Source: Blastococcus sp. CT_GayMR20 (GTDB lineage: Bacteria; Actinomycetota; Actinomycetes; Mycobacteriales; Geodermatophilaceae). Taken from it: a stretch of 64,000 nucleotides of DNA. The notes under the pieces were generated by a model, which made no database searches, was not told where the DNA came from, and saw nothing but the letters and a program-made list of their open reading frames with translations. The stretch is from assembly GCF_004570345.1 (NCBI RefSeq), contig NZ_SPQM01000012.1, positions 1 to 64,000 of the forward strand, read 5' to 3'. Shown piece after piece: positions 26,798-33,406 of the stretch (position 1 is the stretch's first letter; each line of letters starts with the position of its first letter). The translations under genes were made by a program, and so were the position numbers.

Positions 26798-27307
26798 ATG
26801 ACCGTGCTGGTGGCCTACGCGAGCAGGGCCGGAGCAACCCGCGGGGTGGCCGAACGGATCGCCGGCCGGCTGCGCACCCACGGTCTGGACGTCCACATGG
26901 ATCCGCTGCTGGGTCGCGAAGAGGTAGGCCGCTTCCAGGGCGTCGTCCTGGGCAGCCCCGTCTACTCCTGGAAGTGGGAGAAGGAAGCGGTCGACTTCTG
27001 CCACCGCAACGCACCTGCCCTCGCCGGGCACCCCGTCTGGACCTTCAGCGTCGGCTGGCTCGGCCACGGCGACGACGGCCCGTACGACGCCCGGCAACTG
27101 GACGACATCCACCGCCTGATCGAGGTGCGTGACCACCGCTTCTTCCTCGGCGCCCTGAACCCGACCGACCTGCCCCTGCTCCAGCGGCTGACCTTCCGCA
27201 TGCGCGGTGGCCGCGCCGGCGACTTCCGCGACTGGGCGGCGATCGACGCATGGGGCGAGGAGATCGCCCGGGAGCTGGCTGAGAGCCGCAGCGTCCGGTC
27301 CTCGTAG
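26798..27307 (+). CDS. Flavodoxin-domain protein (HemG-like)
   Basis: Protein of 169 residues. The N-terminal FMN-phosphate loop reads VLVAYASRAGATRGVAERIA and further FMN-contact segments are VVLGSPVYSWKWEKE and TFSVGWLGHG. This resembles the flavodoxin-like protoporphyrinogen oxidase (Flavodoxin_5) group, though in this setting it could simply be an electron carrier. GAGGGGAGC precedes the ATG. It follows hemD by 85 nt in the nitrate region. Its 3' half is overlapped on the other strand by the open extension of the neighbouring GNAT gene. Confidence 0.85.
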   Translation: MTVLVAYASRAGATRGVAERIAGRLRTHGLDVHMDPLLGREEVGRFQGVVLGSPVYSWKWEKEAVDFCHRNAPALAGHPVWTFSVGWLGHGDDGPYDARQLDDIHRLIEVRDHRFFLGALNPTDLPLLQRLTFRMRGGRAGDFRDWAAIDAWGEEIARELAESRSVRSS

Positions 27308-27902
27308 GACGGGCCCGAGCCTCGAGCGAGCAGCGCAGGTCGAGCCGCATGAGCACGCGCGGAAAGCCGTTGATCACCGATTCCGTGTCGGCCGCTTTCA
27401 CGAACCCGGCCCGCTCGAAGAGTCTCCGGGTTCCGACGTAGGCCATCGTGAGGTCGACCTTCCTGCCGTCGTTGTCCACCGGGTACCCCTCGACAGCGGG
27501 CGCGCCACGGGTCCGCGCGAACGCCACGGCCCCGTCGACCAGGTGATGGGCGATCCCGGATCCTCGGTGCCCCGGCCGCACCCGGACGCACCACAGCGAC
27601 CACACGTCGAGGTCGTCGATCCGCGGGATCTTGCGGTTGCGGGCGAAGGTCGTGTCGGCGCGCGGATGGATCCCGGCCCAGCCCACCACCTCGTCGCCGT
27701 CGTAGGCGAGCACTCCGGGCGGCGGGTCCTCCTGCACCAGCTGCCGGACGCGCTCCGCCCGCGCCGGACCCTGCAGCGCCAGGTTCTCTTTGGACGGGAT
27801 CCGGTAGCTCAGGCACCAGCACACGCTGGACTCGGGCCGCTTCGGTCCGACCATCGTCGCCACGTCGTCGAAGCTGCTCGCCGGCCGCACCTCGATCCTC
27901 AT
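27045..27902 (-). CDS. GNAT-family acetyltransferase with unusual antisense extension
   Basis: The first ~190 residues form a GNAT domain: acetyl-CoA loop region VRVRPGHRGSGIAHHLVDGA and C-terminal strands LFERAGFVKAADTESVINGF. The conserved domain ends with VLMRLDL near 27340, but no stop follows. The frame stays open for about 290 more bases into the antisense of the flavodoxin gene, adding ~95 low-complexity Arg/Gly-rich residues. Either the tail is real, a stop was lost, or a frameshift is present. The acetyl acceptor is unknown. Start ATG (MRIEVRP). Confidence 0.75.
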   Translation of the reverse strand: MRIEVRPASSFDDVATMVGPKRPESSVCWCLSYRIPSKENLALQGPARAERVRQLVQEDPPPGVLAYDGDEVVGWAGIHPRADTTFARNRKIPRIDDLDVWSLWCVRVRPGHRGSGIAHHLVDGAVAFARTRGAPAVEGYPVDNDGRKVDLTMAYVGTRRLFERAGFVKAADTESVINGFPRVLMRLDLRCSLEARARPTRTGRCGSQPAPGRSPRPMRRSPPSRGSRRRGHRACGRSAAGAGAGRSGSGRRGRSGGHAPRSGGGCRPVAGRRTGRRRRGRASRR

Positions 27903-27922
27903 GCGGCGATCGTGGCACCGTC

Positions 27923-27978
27923 GGCCCCCTGCAGGGGCCCGCCGCGAGCGTGCGAGCGGTGGGGGGCACGGGGTCCTT
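27923..27978 (-). repeat. Intergenic hairpin repeat, copy 4 (after narK)
   Basis: Reads GGCCCCCTGCAGGGGCCC, then GCGAGCGTGCGAGC, GGGGGGCACGGGGTCCTTT on the plus strand, immediately after the narK stop in the direction of transcription. The CCCCTGCAGGGG segment is itself a perfect palindrome. It is the closest relative of copy 2 at 18458. Likely a terminator between narK and the downstream GNAT gene. Confidence 0.65.
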
Positions 27979-29385
27979 TCATACTGTGTGGACGGCCTGG
28001 GGCCGCAGGTAGACGACCCAGGTGACGGCGACGCAGACGACGTAGAACGCGATGAACACCAGGTAGGCGGAGTCACCGGTGCCCGTCGTCATGAACGACT
28101 GGCGGAACGCGAGGTTGACCAGCACGCCGCCGAACGCGCCGATCGCGCCGGCGATCCCGATGAGGGCGCCGGACATCCGGAGGGCCTTGCGCTCCGCGGC
28201 CACCGGGTCGCCGCCCGCGGCGACGGTCTGCAGCGCCTGTGACCGGAAGATCGCCGGGATCATCTTGTAGGTCGAGCCGTTGCCGATGCCGCTGAGCACG
28301 AACAGCAGCACGAAGCCGACGACGAACAACGGCAACGACTCCAGCTGGCTCGCCGTCCACACGACGGCCGCCCCCAGCGCCATGGCGATGAAGTTCCAGA
28401 AGGTGATCCGGGCACCGCCGAACCGGTCGGCGAGCGTGCCGCCGACGGGCCGGATCAGCGAGCCCAGCAGCGGCCCGAGCCAGGTGAGCGACGCGGCGGC
28501 GAGCGGCGTGGCGAAGGACTCGGTGAACTGGTTCTGCAGCACCTGCCCGAAGGCGAAACCGAAGCCGATGAACGAGCCGAAGGTCCCGATGTAGAGGAAC
28601 GACATGATCCACGTGTGCGTCTCGCGGGTCGCCTCCCGCATGGCCTTCGGCTGGTTCCTCGCCGCCGTCAGGTTGTCCATGACCAGCGCGGCGCCGACGG
28701 CGGCGAGCACGATCAGCGGGATGTAGACCAGCAGGACCACCCGCGGGTGCTCCACCCCGACCGTGGCGAGGACGAGGAGACCCACGAGCTGGACGACGGG
28801 GACGCCGAGGTTGCCGCCTCCGGCGTTGAGACCGAGCGCCCAGCCCTTCAGGCGGTCGGGATAGAAGGCGTTGATGTTGGCCATGGAGCTGGCGAAGTTG
28901 CCACCGCCGACACCGGCTAGGCACGAGACGACCAGCAGGGTCGTGAACGAGACACCCGGCTCCAGGACGATCGCGATGGCGACGGTCGGCACGAGCAGGA
29001 GCGCGGCGCTGACGACCGTCCAGTTCCGTCCGCCGAACTTCGCCACAGCGAACGTGTAGGGCAGCCGGACGAACGCCCCGAGAGCGGTCGGCAGCGTCGT
29101 CAGCAGGAACTTCTGCGACGGGTCGAAGCCGTAGACCGCCTCCGGGAGGAAGAGCACGAGCACCGACCACAGGCTCCAGATCGAGAAGCCGATGTGCTCG
29201 GAGAAGATCGAGAAGAAGAGGTTGCGGCGGGCGACCTTCTTGCCGGTGCCCTCCCAGAACCGGGCGTCCTCGGGACGCCAGTCGTCGATCCACCTGCCCC
29301 TTCCCCTGCTCGGTGGCGGAGTGGGAGGAGCGGCGACCGTGTTCGGGGGGGCGCCGGCGAGATCGGGACGGGTGGGGGCGGCCAT
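27979..29385 (-). CDS. narK: NarK-type nitrate/nitrite transporter (MFS)
   Basis: Membrane protein of 468 residues with about 12 transmembrane helices. An N-terminal cytosolic Pro-rich segment (about 45 residues) precedes the first helix. Nitrate-signature-like Gly-rich segments are present in helix 5 (AGVGGGNFASSMANINAFYP) and helix 11 (ALIGIAGAIGAFGGVLVNL). In context it supplies nitrate to NasC and NirBD, encoded 4 kb away. The ATG at 29385 is chosen because the long upstream frame runs antisense to another gene. The 147-nt divergent spacer holds candidate GlnR-type motifs. Confidence 0.93.
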   Translation of the reverse strand: MAAPTRPDLAGAPPNTVAAPPTPPPSRGRGRWIDDWRPEDARFWEGTGKKVARRNLFFSIFSEHIGFSIWSLWSVLVLFLPEAVYGFDPSQKFLLTTLPTALGAFVRLPYTFAVAKFGGRNWTVVSAALLLVPTVAIAIVLEPGVSFTTLLVVSCLAGVGGGNFASSMANINAFYPDRLKGWALGLNAGGGNLGVPVVQLVGLLVLATVGVEHPRVVLLVYIPLIVLAAVGAALVMDNLTAARNQPKAMREATRETHTWIMSFLYIGTFGSFIGFGFAFGQVLQNQFTESFATPLAAASLTWLGPLLGSLIRPVGGTLADRFGGARITFWNFIAMALGAAVVWTASQLESLPLFVVGFVLLFVLSGIGNGSTYKMIPAIFRSQALQTVAAGGDPVAAERKALRMSGALIGIAGAIGAFGGVLVNLAFRQSFMTTGTGDSAYLVFIAFYVVCVAVTWVVYLRPQAVHTV

Positions 29386-29407
29386 GACGACGACGGTTGC
29401 AATCCCC

Positions 29408-29453
29408 CGTTTCCCCGGCGTCGCCCTGCTGCTGAACTCGTGTTCCGTTTCCC
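29408..29453 (-). promoter_or_regulatory. Candidate GlnR-type sites upstream of narK
   Basis: Two copies of GGGAAACG (minus strand; at 29416-29408, where it reads GGGGAAACG, and at 29453-29446) lie 23-68 nt upstream of narK. The nearer copy forms GCGAC-n6-GAAAC (29424-29409), the arrangement of a GlnR half box in actinobacterial nitrogen promoters. A GGGAAACG copy also occurs 22-29 nt upstream of nasC (38541-38548). Nitrogen control by GlnR or a NnaR-like protein is inference. Confidence 0.4.
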
Positions 29454-29532
29454 TCACCGCGGCTGACCCCCAGTGGTGAGGGATCGGGCCGCCGGTGTGC
29501 AGCTCTCCCCCGGAACCGACGAAGATCACTGC

Positions 29533-30321
29533 GTGACCGCATCCGAGGACCTCGCGACGGGCCGCGCCCTCATCGAGGGCGGCAGTCCCGTCGCCGGGTC
29601 GATGAGCCGCGCCGCGGCCACAGTCGTCTTCGACCCCGGGTCCGCCGTCGTGCAGGTGAGCGGGCGCTTCGCAGCCTCCCTGCGGACGGTGGCGACCGAG
29701 GCAGCGGCCGTTCCGGTCGAGCGTGAGCGGGTGCGAGCGGGCGCGGTGCTCGCCTTCGCGATCGAGTACGCGGCGACAGTGCACCGCGCCGGCCGGACCG
29801 CCCGGCGCGACGGGTTCTTCGCCGAGCGGGCCGGGCTGCGCCCGGTCGCCGAGGAGCTCGCGGAGGCGGTCGTCGCGGCGGCCCGTCGGTCCACCGACGA
29901 GCGACGGGTCCGGCATCTCGGCTACCTCCTCGCCGAGGCCGCCGTGTCCCCCGACCTGGACGCCGACCTGATCGACACGGCGCTGCGGCTCGCCGGGGCG
30001 CTGAGCTGGCGGCAGCTGGCACTGCTGGCCGGCGTCGGCCGTCGGGACCGCGTCCCGTTGCCGATGGCGCCGCTGGAGCCCGAGCCGCGGGCCTGGACGG
30101 CCTGGGGCGCACGGGAGGACGTCGCGGGGCTGCAGCGCGCCGGCCTGCTCGAGCCGCCGGTGGCCCCGGTCCGGCCGGCCGCGACCCTGCCCCGGCTGCG
30201 GCCCGCCGACCTGCGGCTGACCCGTCGCGGTGTGCTCCTGCACCGGCTGCTGGTGCTCGACCTGCTGCACGAGGACGCCGTGACCGAGGCGCTGGCCGAC
30301 CTCGGGCTCCCCCGCTCCTGA
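29533..30321 (+). CDS. Uncharacterised protein, 262 aa
   Basis: Soluble, Ala/Arg-rich protein with no motif that I recognise. Notable segments are FAIEYAATVHRAGRTARRDG, RRVRHLGYLLAEAAVSPDLD and SWRQLALLAGVGRRDRVPLP, the last giving an appearance of helical repeats ending in two LRLTRRGVLLHRLL-type helices. No signal peptide or membrane segment is evident. Start taken as GTG (VTASEDLA); a GTG 60 nt upstream is possible. Divergent from narK and followed 8 nt later by a small gene in the same direction. Function unknown. Confidence 0.7.
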   Translation: MTASEDLATGRALIEGGSPVAGSMSRAAATVVFDPGSAVVQVSGRFAASLRTVATEAAAVPVERERVRAGAVLAFAIEYAATVHRAGRTARRDGFFAERAGLRPVAEELAEAVVAAARRSTDERRVRHLGYLLAEAAVSPDLDADLIDTALRLAGALSWRQLALLAGVGRRDRVPLPMAPLEPEPRAWTAWGAREDVAGLQRAGLLEPPVAPVRPAATLPRLRPADLRLTRRGVLLHRLLVLDLLHEDAVTEALADLGLPRS

Positions 30322-30329
30322 CCTCCGCC

Positions 30330-30722
30330 ATGGACGACGACCCGGCCCGCGCCTGGATCGCGCTGGGCGCGTTCGCGGTCGCCACCGCGCTGGCGTTCTC
30401 GGCCTGTGCGGCAGGCGCGACCACCGTCTGCCCGGCGATCGGCTGGTCGAACACGCTGACCGTGGGCCTGGCGGACGACTGGCCGCCCGTCGACGGCGGC
30501 ACCCTCCTGGTGGACGACGAGCTGTCGGTGCCCCTGACGGGCAGCTCCACGGTCGTGCAGATGGACATGACTGCTCCCGACTCCGTCGTCCTCACGGTGC
30601 TCGGCCCCGACGGCACCGAGCTCGCGCAGCTGGCCGCCGACCTCGACTGGCGCCGGATCGGCGGTACCGAGGAGTGCGGCGGCCCCCACGCGGCGAGCGT
30701 GATGGTGCCGGTCCCGGCATGA
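30330..30722 (+). CDS. Small exported or lipid-anchored protein
   Basis: Protein of 130 residues. The N-terminal hydrophobic segment AWIALGAFAVATALAFSACA ends in a cysteine that could be a degenerate lipobox (FSAC), so it may be a lipoprotein or have a signal anchor. The rest is Asp-rich and beta-like, with VPLTGSSTVVQMDMTAPDSV. Two further cysteines (VCPAIG and EECGG) could form a disulphide outside the cell. No known domain recognised. Co-oriented with and 8 nt after the preceding uncharacterised gene. Confidence 0.68.
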   Translation: MDDDPARAWIALGAFAVATALAFSACAAGATTVCPAIGWSNTLTVGLADDWPPVDGGTLLVDDELSVPLTGSSTVVQMDMTAPDSVVLTVLGPDGTELAQLAADLDWRRIGGTEECGGPHAASVMVPVPA

Positions 30723-30800
30723 CCGGAGGACGCTCCCCCGTGTGGGTCTCCGGAGGCTCCCACCGCGTGTAGGAGGCAGGAACCCGCGGAAGGGGCCTCC

Positions 30801-31310
30801 GTGCGCACCCAGGAGAACCAGAGCTTCACGGACTTCGTGTCCGCGGAGCAGGCGGGGCTCCTGCGCCTGGCGGTCCTGCTCGCCGGTGACCGCGGACAGG
30901 CGGAGGACCTCGTGCAGACGGCGTTGATGAAGTGCTACCGGCACTGGGGACGGATCACCCGGTCCGGTCCGCCATCGGCGTACGTGCGACGGGCACTGGT
31001 CACCACGCACACCAGCTGGCGGCGCCGGTTGTCCTCCACCGAGCAGGTCATGGACACCCTGCCGGATCTCGCCGACCCCCATCCAGCGCTCGAGCCCGAG
31101 GACGAGGAGCTCCGGCGGGCACTGCGTGCGCTCCCGCCGAGGATGCGGACCGCGATCGTGCTCAGGTTCTACGAGGACCTGTCCGAACTGCGCACGGCCG
31201 AGCTCATGGGCTGCTCGGCCAGCGCGGTCAACACGCAGACCGCCCGCGGTCTGGCGCGGCTCCGCGCGTCCGTTCCTGCCCCGGCGGTCGTCCGGGAGGA
31301 GCGGTGGTGA
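30801..31310 (+). CDS. SigE-family ECF RNA polymerase sigma factor
   Basis: Alternative sigma factor of 169 residues. Region 2 reads FTDFVSAEQAGLLRLAVLLAGDRGQAEDLVQTALMKCYRHW and region 4 reads LPPRMRTAIVLRFYEDLSELRTAELMGCSASAVNTQTARGL (each quoted in parts: LLRLAVLLAGDRGQAEDL; LRFYEDLSELRTAELMG). The start is GTG with GGAAGGGG 5 nt upstream. The stop overlaps the next gene's ATG (TGATG), so the membrane protein that follows is probably its partner or regulator. Target promoters are unknown. Confidence 0.9.
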   Translation: MRTQENQSFTDFVSAEQAGLLRLAVLLAGDRGQAEDLVQTALMKCYRHWGRITRSGPPSAYVRRALVTTHTSWRRRLSSTEQVMDTLPDLADPHPALEPEDEELRRALRALPPRMRTAIVLRFYEDLSELRTAELMGCSASAVNTQTARGLARLRASVPAPAVVREERW

Positions 31311-32749
31311 TGGAGGAGACCGAGCTGCGCGAGCGCCTGGGGTTCATCGCCACGCGCACGTCCCCGCCGCTGCACGACCCCGAGGAACTGACCGCCGCGG
31401 TCGTCGAGCGGCACCTCGCCCGGCGGAGGCGGGAGCGTGCCCTGGGCGCGGTGGCCGCCGCGGTCGCCGTGATCGTCGTGGCCGTGCCGGTCGTGGTGTC
31501 ACGGACCGGACAGGACTCCGGGCCCGCCGCTCCGGCTCCGTCGTCCGCCGTCTACACCACACCGACCCGCGGGAACCTCTCCGACGAGGCCTTCTTCGTC
31601 GACGGCGTCCGCCGGCTGCCGTGGACGGACGGACCCGCCGGCGCGGACGTGCCCGAGCCACCCCTGGACACCCGGCACGTGGTGTTCGCGGGCGAGAGCC
31701 CCCGGGCGCGGTGGGTGCTCGTGGCCGGCGCGGATCCCCGTGCCCCACTTCCCCCGGACGACGACGGCGACGGTCGGCGCGACCTCGACCGGCTCGACTC
31801 GGTCGCGATCGCGTGGTTCACCGGTCCACGGGATGCGGCGGCCGAGGACATGAGGGTGTACGGCGAGCCACGCATGGTCGACGCCGACGAGCCGGCCGCC
31901 GTCCTGGCGCATACGGAGCCGTACCGCTCATCGAGGGTGAGCCACTGGATCGTGGTAGGCGCACCCGGCGACCAGGTCGAGGACTCCTGGAGCCGGCAGT
32001 TCACACCCGACGGCGAGATCTTCCGCGAGTTCGGACCGATCGACACGGTGGACGGGGTCGCCTCCGGCGGCGCAGGGCAGGTCGACGCGTCTATCAACCG
32101 GGCACTGCGGTACCGCGTCGTGCGGGGCGGCACCGAGTTCACGGGCCTACCGGAGACCGAGCCGCGCCCTGACTTCGTCCCGCCCCGGGTCGACCTCGCC
32201 CGGCTGCGGCCGGCACCACCACCCGCACCGGGCGACGCCGCCGTGGCATCGGCGATCGACACGCTCATCTCCCATCTCGGCGTGTGGGCCGAGATCTTCG
32301 ACTTCACGGTGCTGTGGGCAGGAGACCTGCCGACCGCGTCCGGCGGCGCGCGGGTAACCGTCCTGGCAGCCCAGTACGACGACTGGGGCGTCTACCTCAC
32401 GGGGGCTCTCGGTCGCGACAACGCCGGCCAGGTGAGCGCGGGCACGTGCGGCTCGGAGATCCGGCCGTCGGACACCCCGGTCGACGAGATGGTGGTGGTG
32501 CTCCGCTGCGGCTCGGCCGACGGTGCGGAGAATGCACCCACGGACAACCTCGTCGTCGTGGCACCGGCCGGAGCAACCACGGCTCGGGCCCTCGACGACC
32601 GCGGGGAGCCGATCGCGAGCTACCCCCTGGTCGACGGCGTCGCCGTGGTGCCGATCCCGGCGGACCTTGCGTCCGTCGCGGTCATCGGCGCCGACGGCGA
32701 GATGATCGACGACCGCGCGCCGATGGGTCAGGTCGACTGGGGCGACTGA
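31310..32749 (+). CDS. Membrane-anchored protein paired with the SigE-type sigma factor
   Basis: Protein of 479 residues. A ~40-residue cytosolic N-terminus (ETELRERLGFIATRTSPPLH) is followed by one transmembrane helix (AVAAAVAVIVVAVPVVV) and a large extracytoplasmic domain, Asp- and Pro-rich, with two cysteines (TCGSEIRP and LRCGSADG). The topology and the overlap with the sigma gene fit a membrane-bound regulator, but I do not see a classical zinc-binding anti-sigma motif (HxxxCxxC). Function as an anti-sigma factor is therefore only inferred from context. Confidence 0.72.
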   Translation: MEETELRERLGFIATRTSPPLHDPEELTAAVVERHLARRRRERALGAVAAAVAVIVVAVPVVVSRTGQDSGPAAPAPSSAVYTTPTRGNLSDEAFFVDGVRRLPWTDGPAGADVPEPPLDTRHVVFAGESPRARWVLVAGADPRAPLPPDDDGDGRRDLDRLDSVAIAWFTGPRDAAAEDMRVYGEPRMVDADEPAAVLAHTEPYRSSRVSHWIVVGAPGDQVEDSWSRQFTPDGEIFREFGPIDTVDGVASGGAGQVDASINRALRYRVVRGGTEFTGLPETEPRPDFVPPRVDLARLRPAPPPAPGDAAVASAIDTLISHLGVWAEIFDFTVLWAGDLPTASGGARVTVLAAQYDDWGVYLTGALGRDNAGQVSAGTCGSEIRPSDTPVDEMVVVLRCGSADGAENAPTDNLVVVAPAGATTARALDDRGEPIASYPLVDGVAVVPIPADLASVAVIGADGEMIDDRAPMGQVDWGD

Positions 32750-32772
32750 CGCCGTCCGTGCCGGCCGGAATC

Positions 32773-32790
32773 GTTACCGGATCGTGTCCG
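32773..32790 (+). promoter_or_regulatory. GTTACC-n5-GTGTCC direct-repeat site, copy 1
   Basis: GTTACCGGATCGTGTCCG, two hexamers 11 bp apart, the spacing bound by OmpR/PhoB-type response regulators. It lies 67-84 nt upstream of the 65-aa gene's start. Near-identical sites occur at 46233 and 48877, also on the plus strand and 70-110 nt before genes. MtrA-type binding is a guess based on the GTnACC-like hexamers. Confidence 0.45.
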
Positions 32791-32856
32791 ACGGGTGTGT
32801 CCCTTTCCGGCCGCCGGCGCGTCTCTACAGGTAGCGGCCGACGAGAGGAGCCTGCA

Positions 32857-33054
32857 GTGCGTGGTGGGGACGGCCGGCAGTCGGAGAGCGCGTCCCTGAT
32901 CGCCGCCCGGCAGCTGGCCGAGGAGGCCGACCAGGGACGGCGCCCGGCGGGTCCGCGCCGGCGCCGGCGGCCGCTCGTCGTCCCCCCGCCGCTGCTCCCG
33001 CCTCCGGACGAGCCGGCGCCCGACGCCGAACCGGAGTGGGACCCCTCGTCCTGA
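32857..33054 (+). CDS. Small basic/proline-rich protein, 65 aa
   Basis: Short protein with a helical N-terminal half (SESASLIAARQLAEEADQG), a strongly basic patch (GPRRRRRPLVV) and a proline-rich acidic tail (PPPDEPAPDAEPEWDP). GAGAGGAG lies 6 nt before the GTG start, which supports translation. No known family recognised. Preceded by a direct-repeat regulatory site and facing the nirD gene, whose end is 4 nt away on the other strand. Confidence 0.6.
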   Translation: MRGGDGRQSESASLIAARQLAEEADQGRRPAGPRRRRRPLVVPPPLLPPPDEPAPDAEPEWDPSS

Positions 33055-33058
33055 CGCG

Positions 33059-33406
33059 TCAGACCTCGACGACGAGGTAGCCGTCGCGTTCGCGCACCGG
33101 GTACGTCCGGATCGGGCCGCCGCCGTTCGTCGAGGCACCGTCGGACCAGCGGTAGGCGTACTGGTGCAAGGGGCAGACCAGCACGTTGACGTCGGTCAGG
33201 CCGTCGGCGAGCGGTCCCCCGGCATGCGGGCAGGCCGCCTGCGTCGCGTGCAGCGACCCGTCGCGCAGCCGGAAGATCGCCACCTGGGTCCCGGCGACCG
33301 CGAACGCCCGCCCCTCCCCCAGCGGGACGTCGTCCACCATGCCGACCATGTGGGCCTTCGGACCCGCGGATGTCGCGGTCGTCGTCGTCAGGTCGGTGAC
33401 GCTCAT
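33059..33406 (-). CDS. nirD: Nitrite reductase small subunit (Rieske-type)
   Basis: Partner of NirB in NADH-dependent assimilatory reduction of nitrite to ammonium. The 115-residue protein is a Rieske-fold ferredoxin domain that keeps both Fe-S ligand pairs: CPHAGGPL and CPLHQYAY. Many enteric NirD proteins lack these ligands. Its ATG overlaps the nirB stop (ATGA), giving tight coupling. Last gene of the leftward nasC-nirB-nirD operon. Confidence 0.95.
   Translation of the reverse strand: MSVTDLTTTTATSAGPKAHMVGMVDDVPLGEGRAFAVAGTQVAIFRLRDGSLHATQAACPHAGGPLADGLTDVNVLVCPLHQYAYRWSDGASTNGGGPIRTYPVRERDGYLVVEV

Noticed and set aside
29386..30270. Extension of narK upstream on the minus strand
   Set aside because: It runs antisense through the 262-aa gene and lacks transporter features; the first NarK-like residues follow the ATG at 29385.
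31310..32749. Calling the SigE-adjacent membrane protein a zinc anti-sigma factor
   Set aside because: The cytosolic part lacks a HxxxCxxC motif; only topology and gene overlap support such a role.
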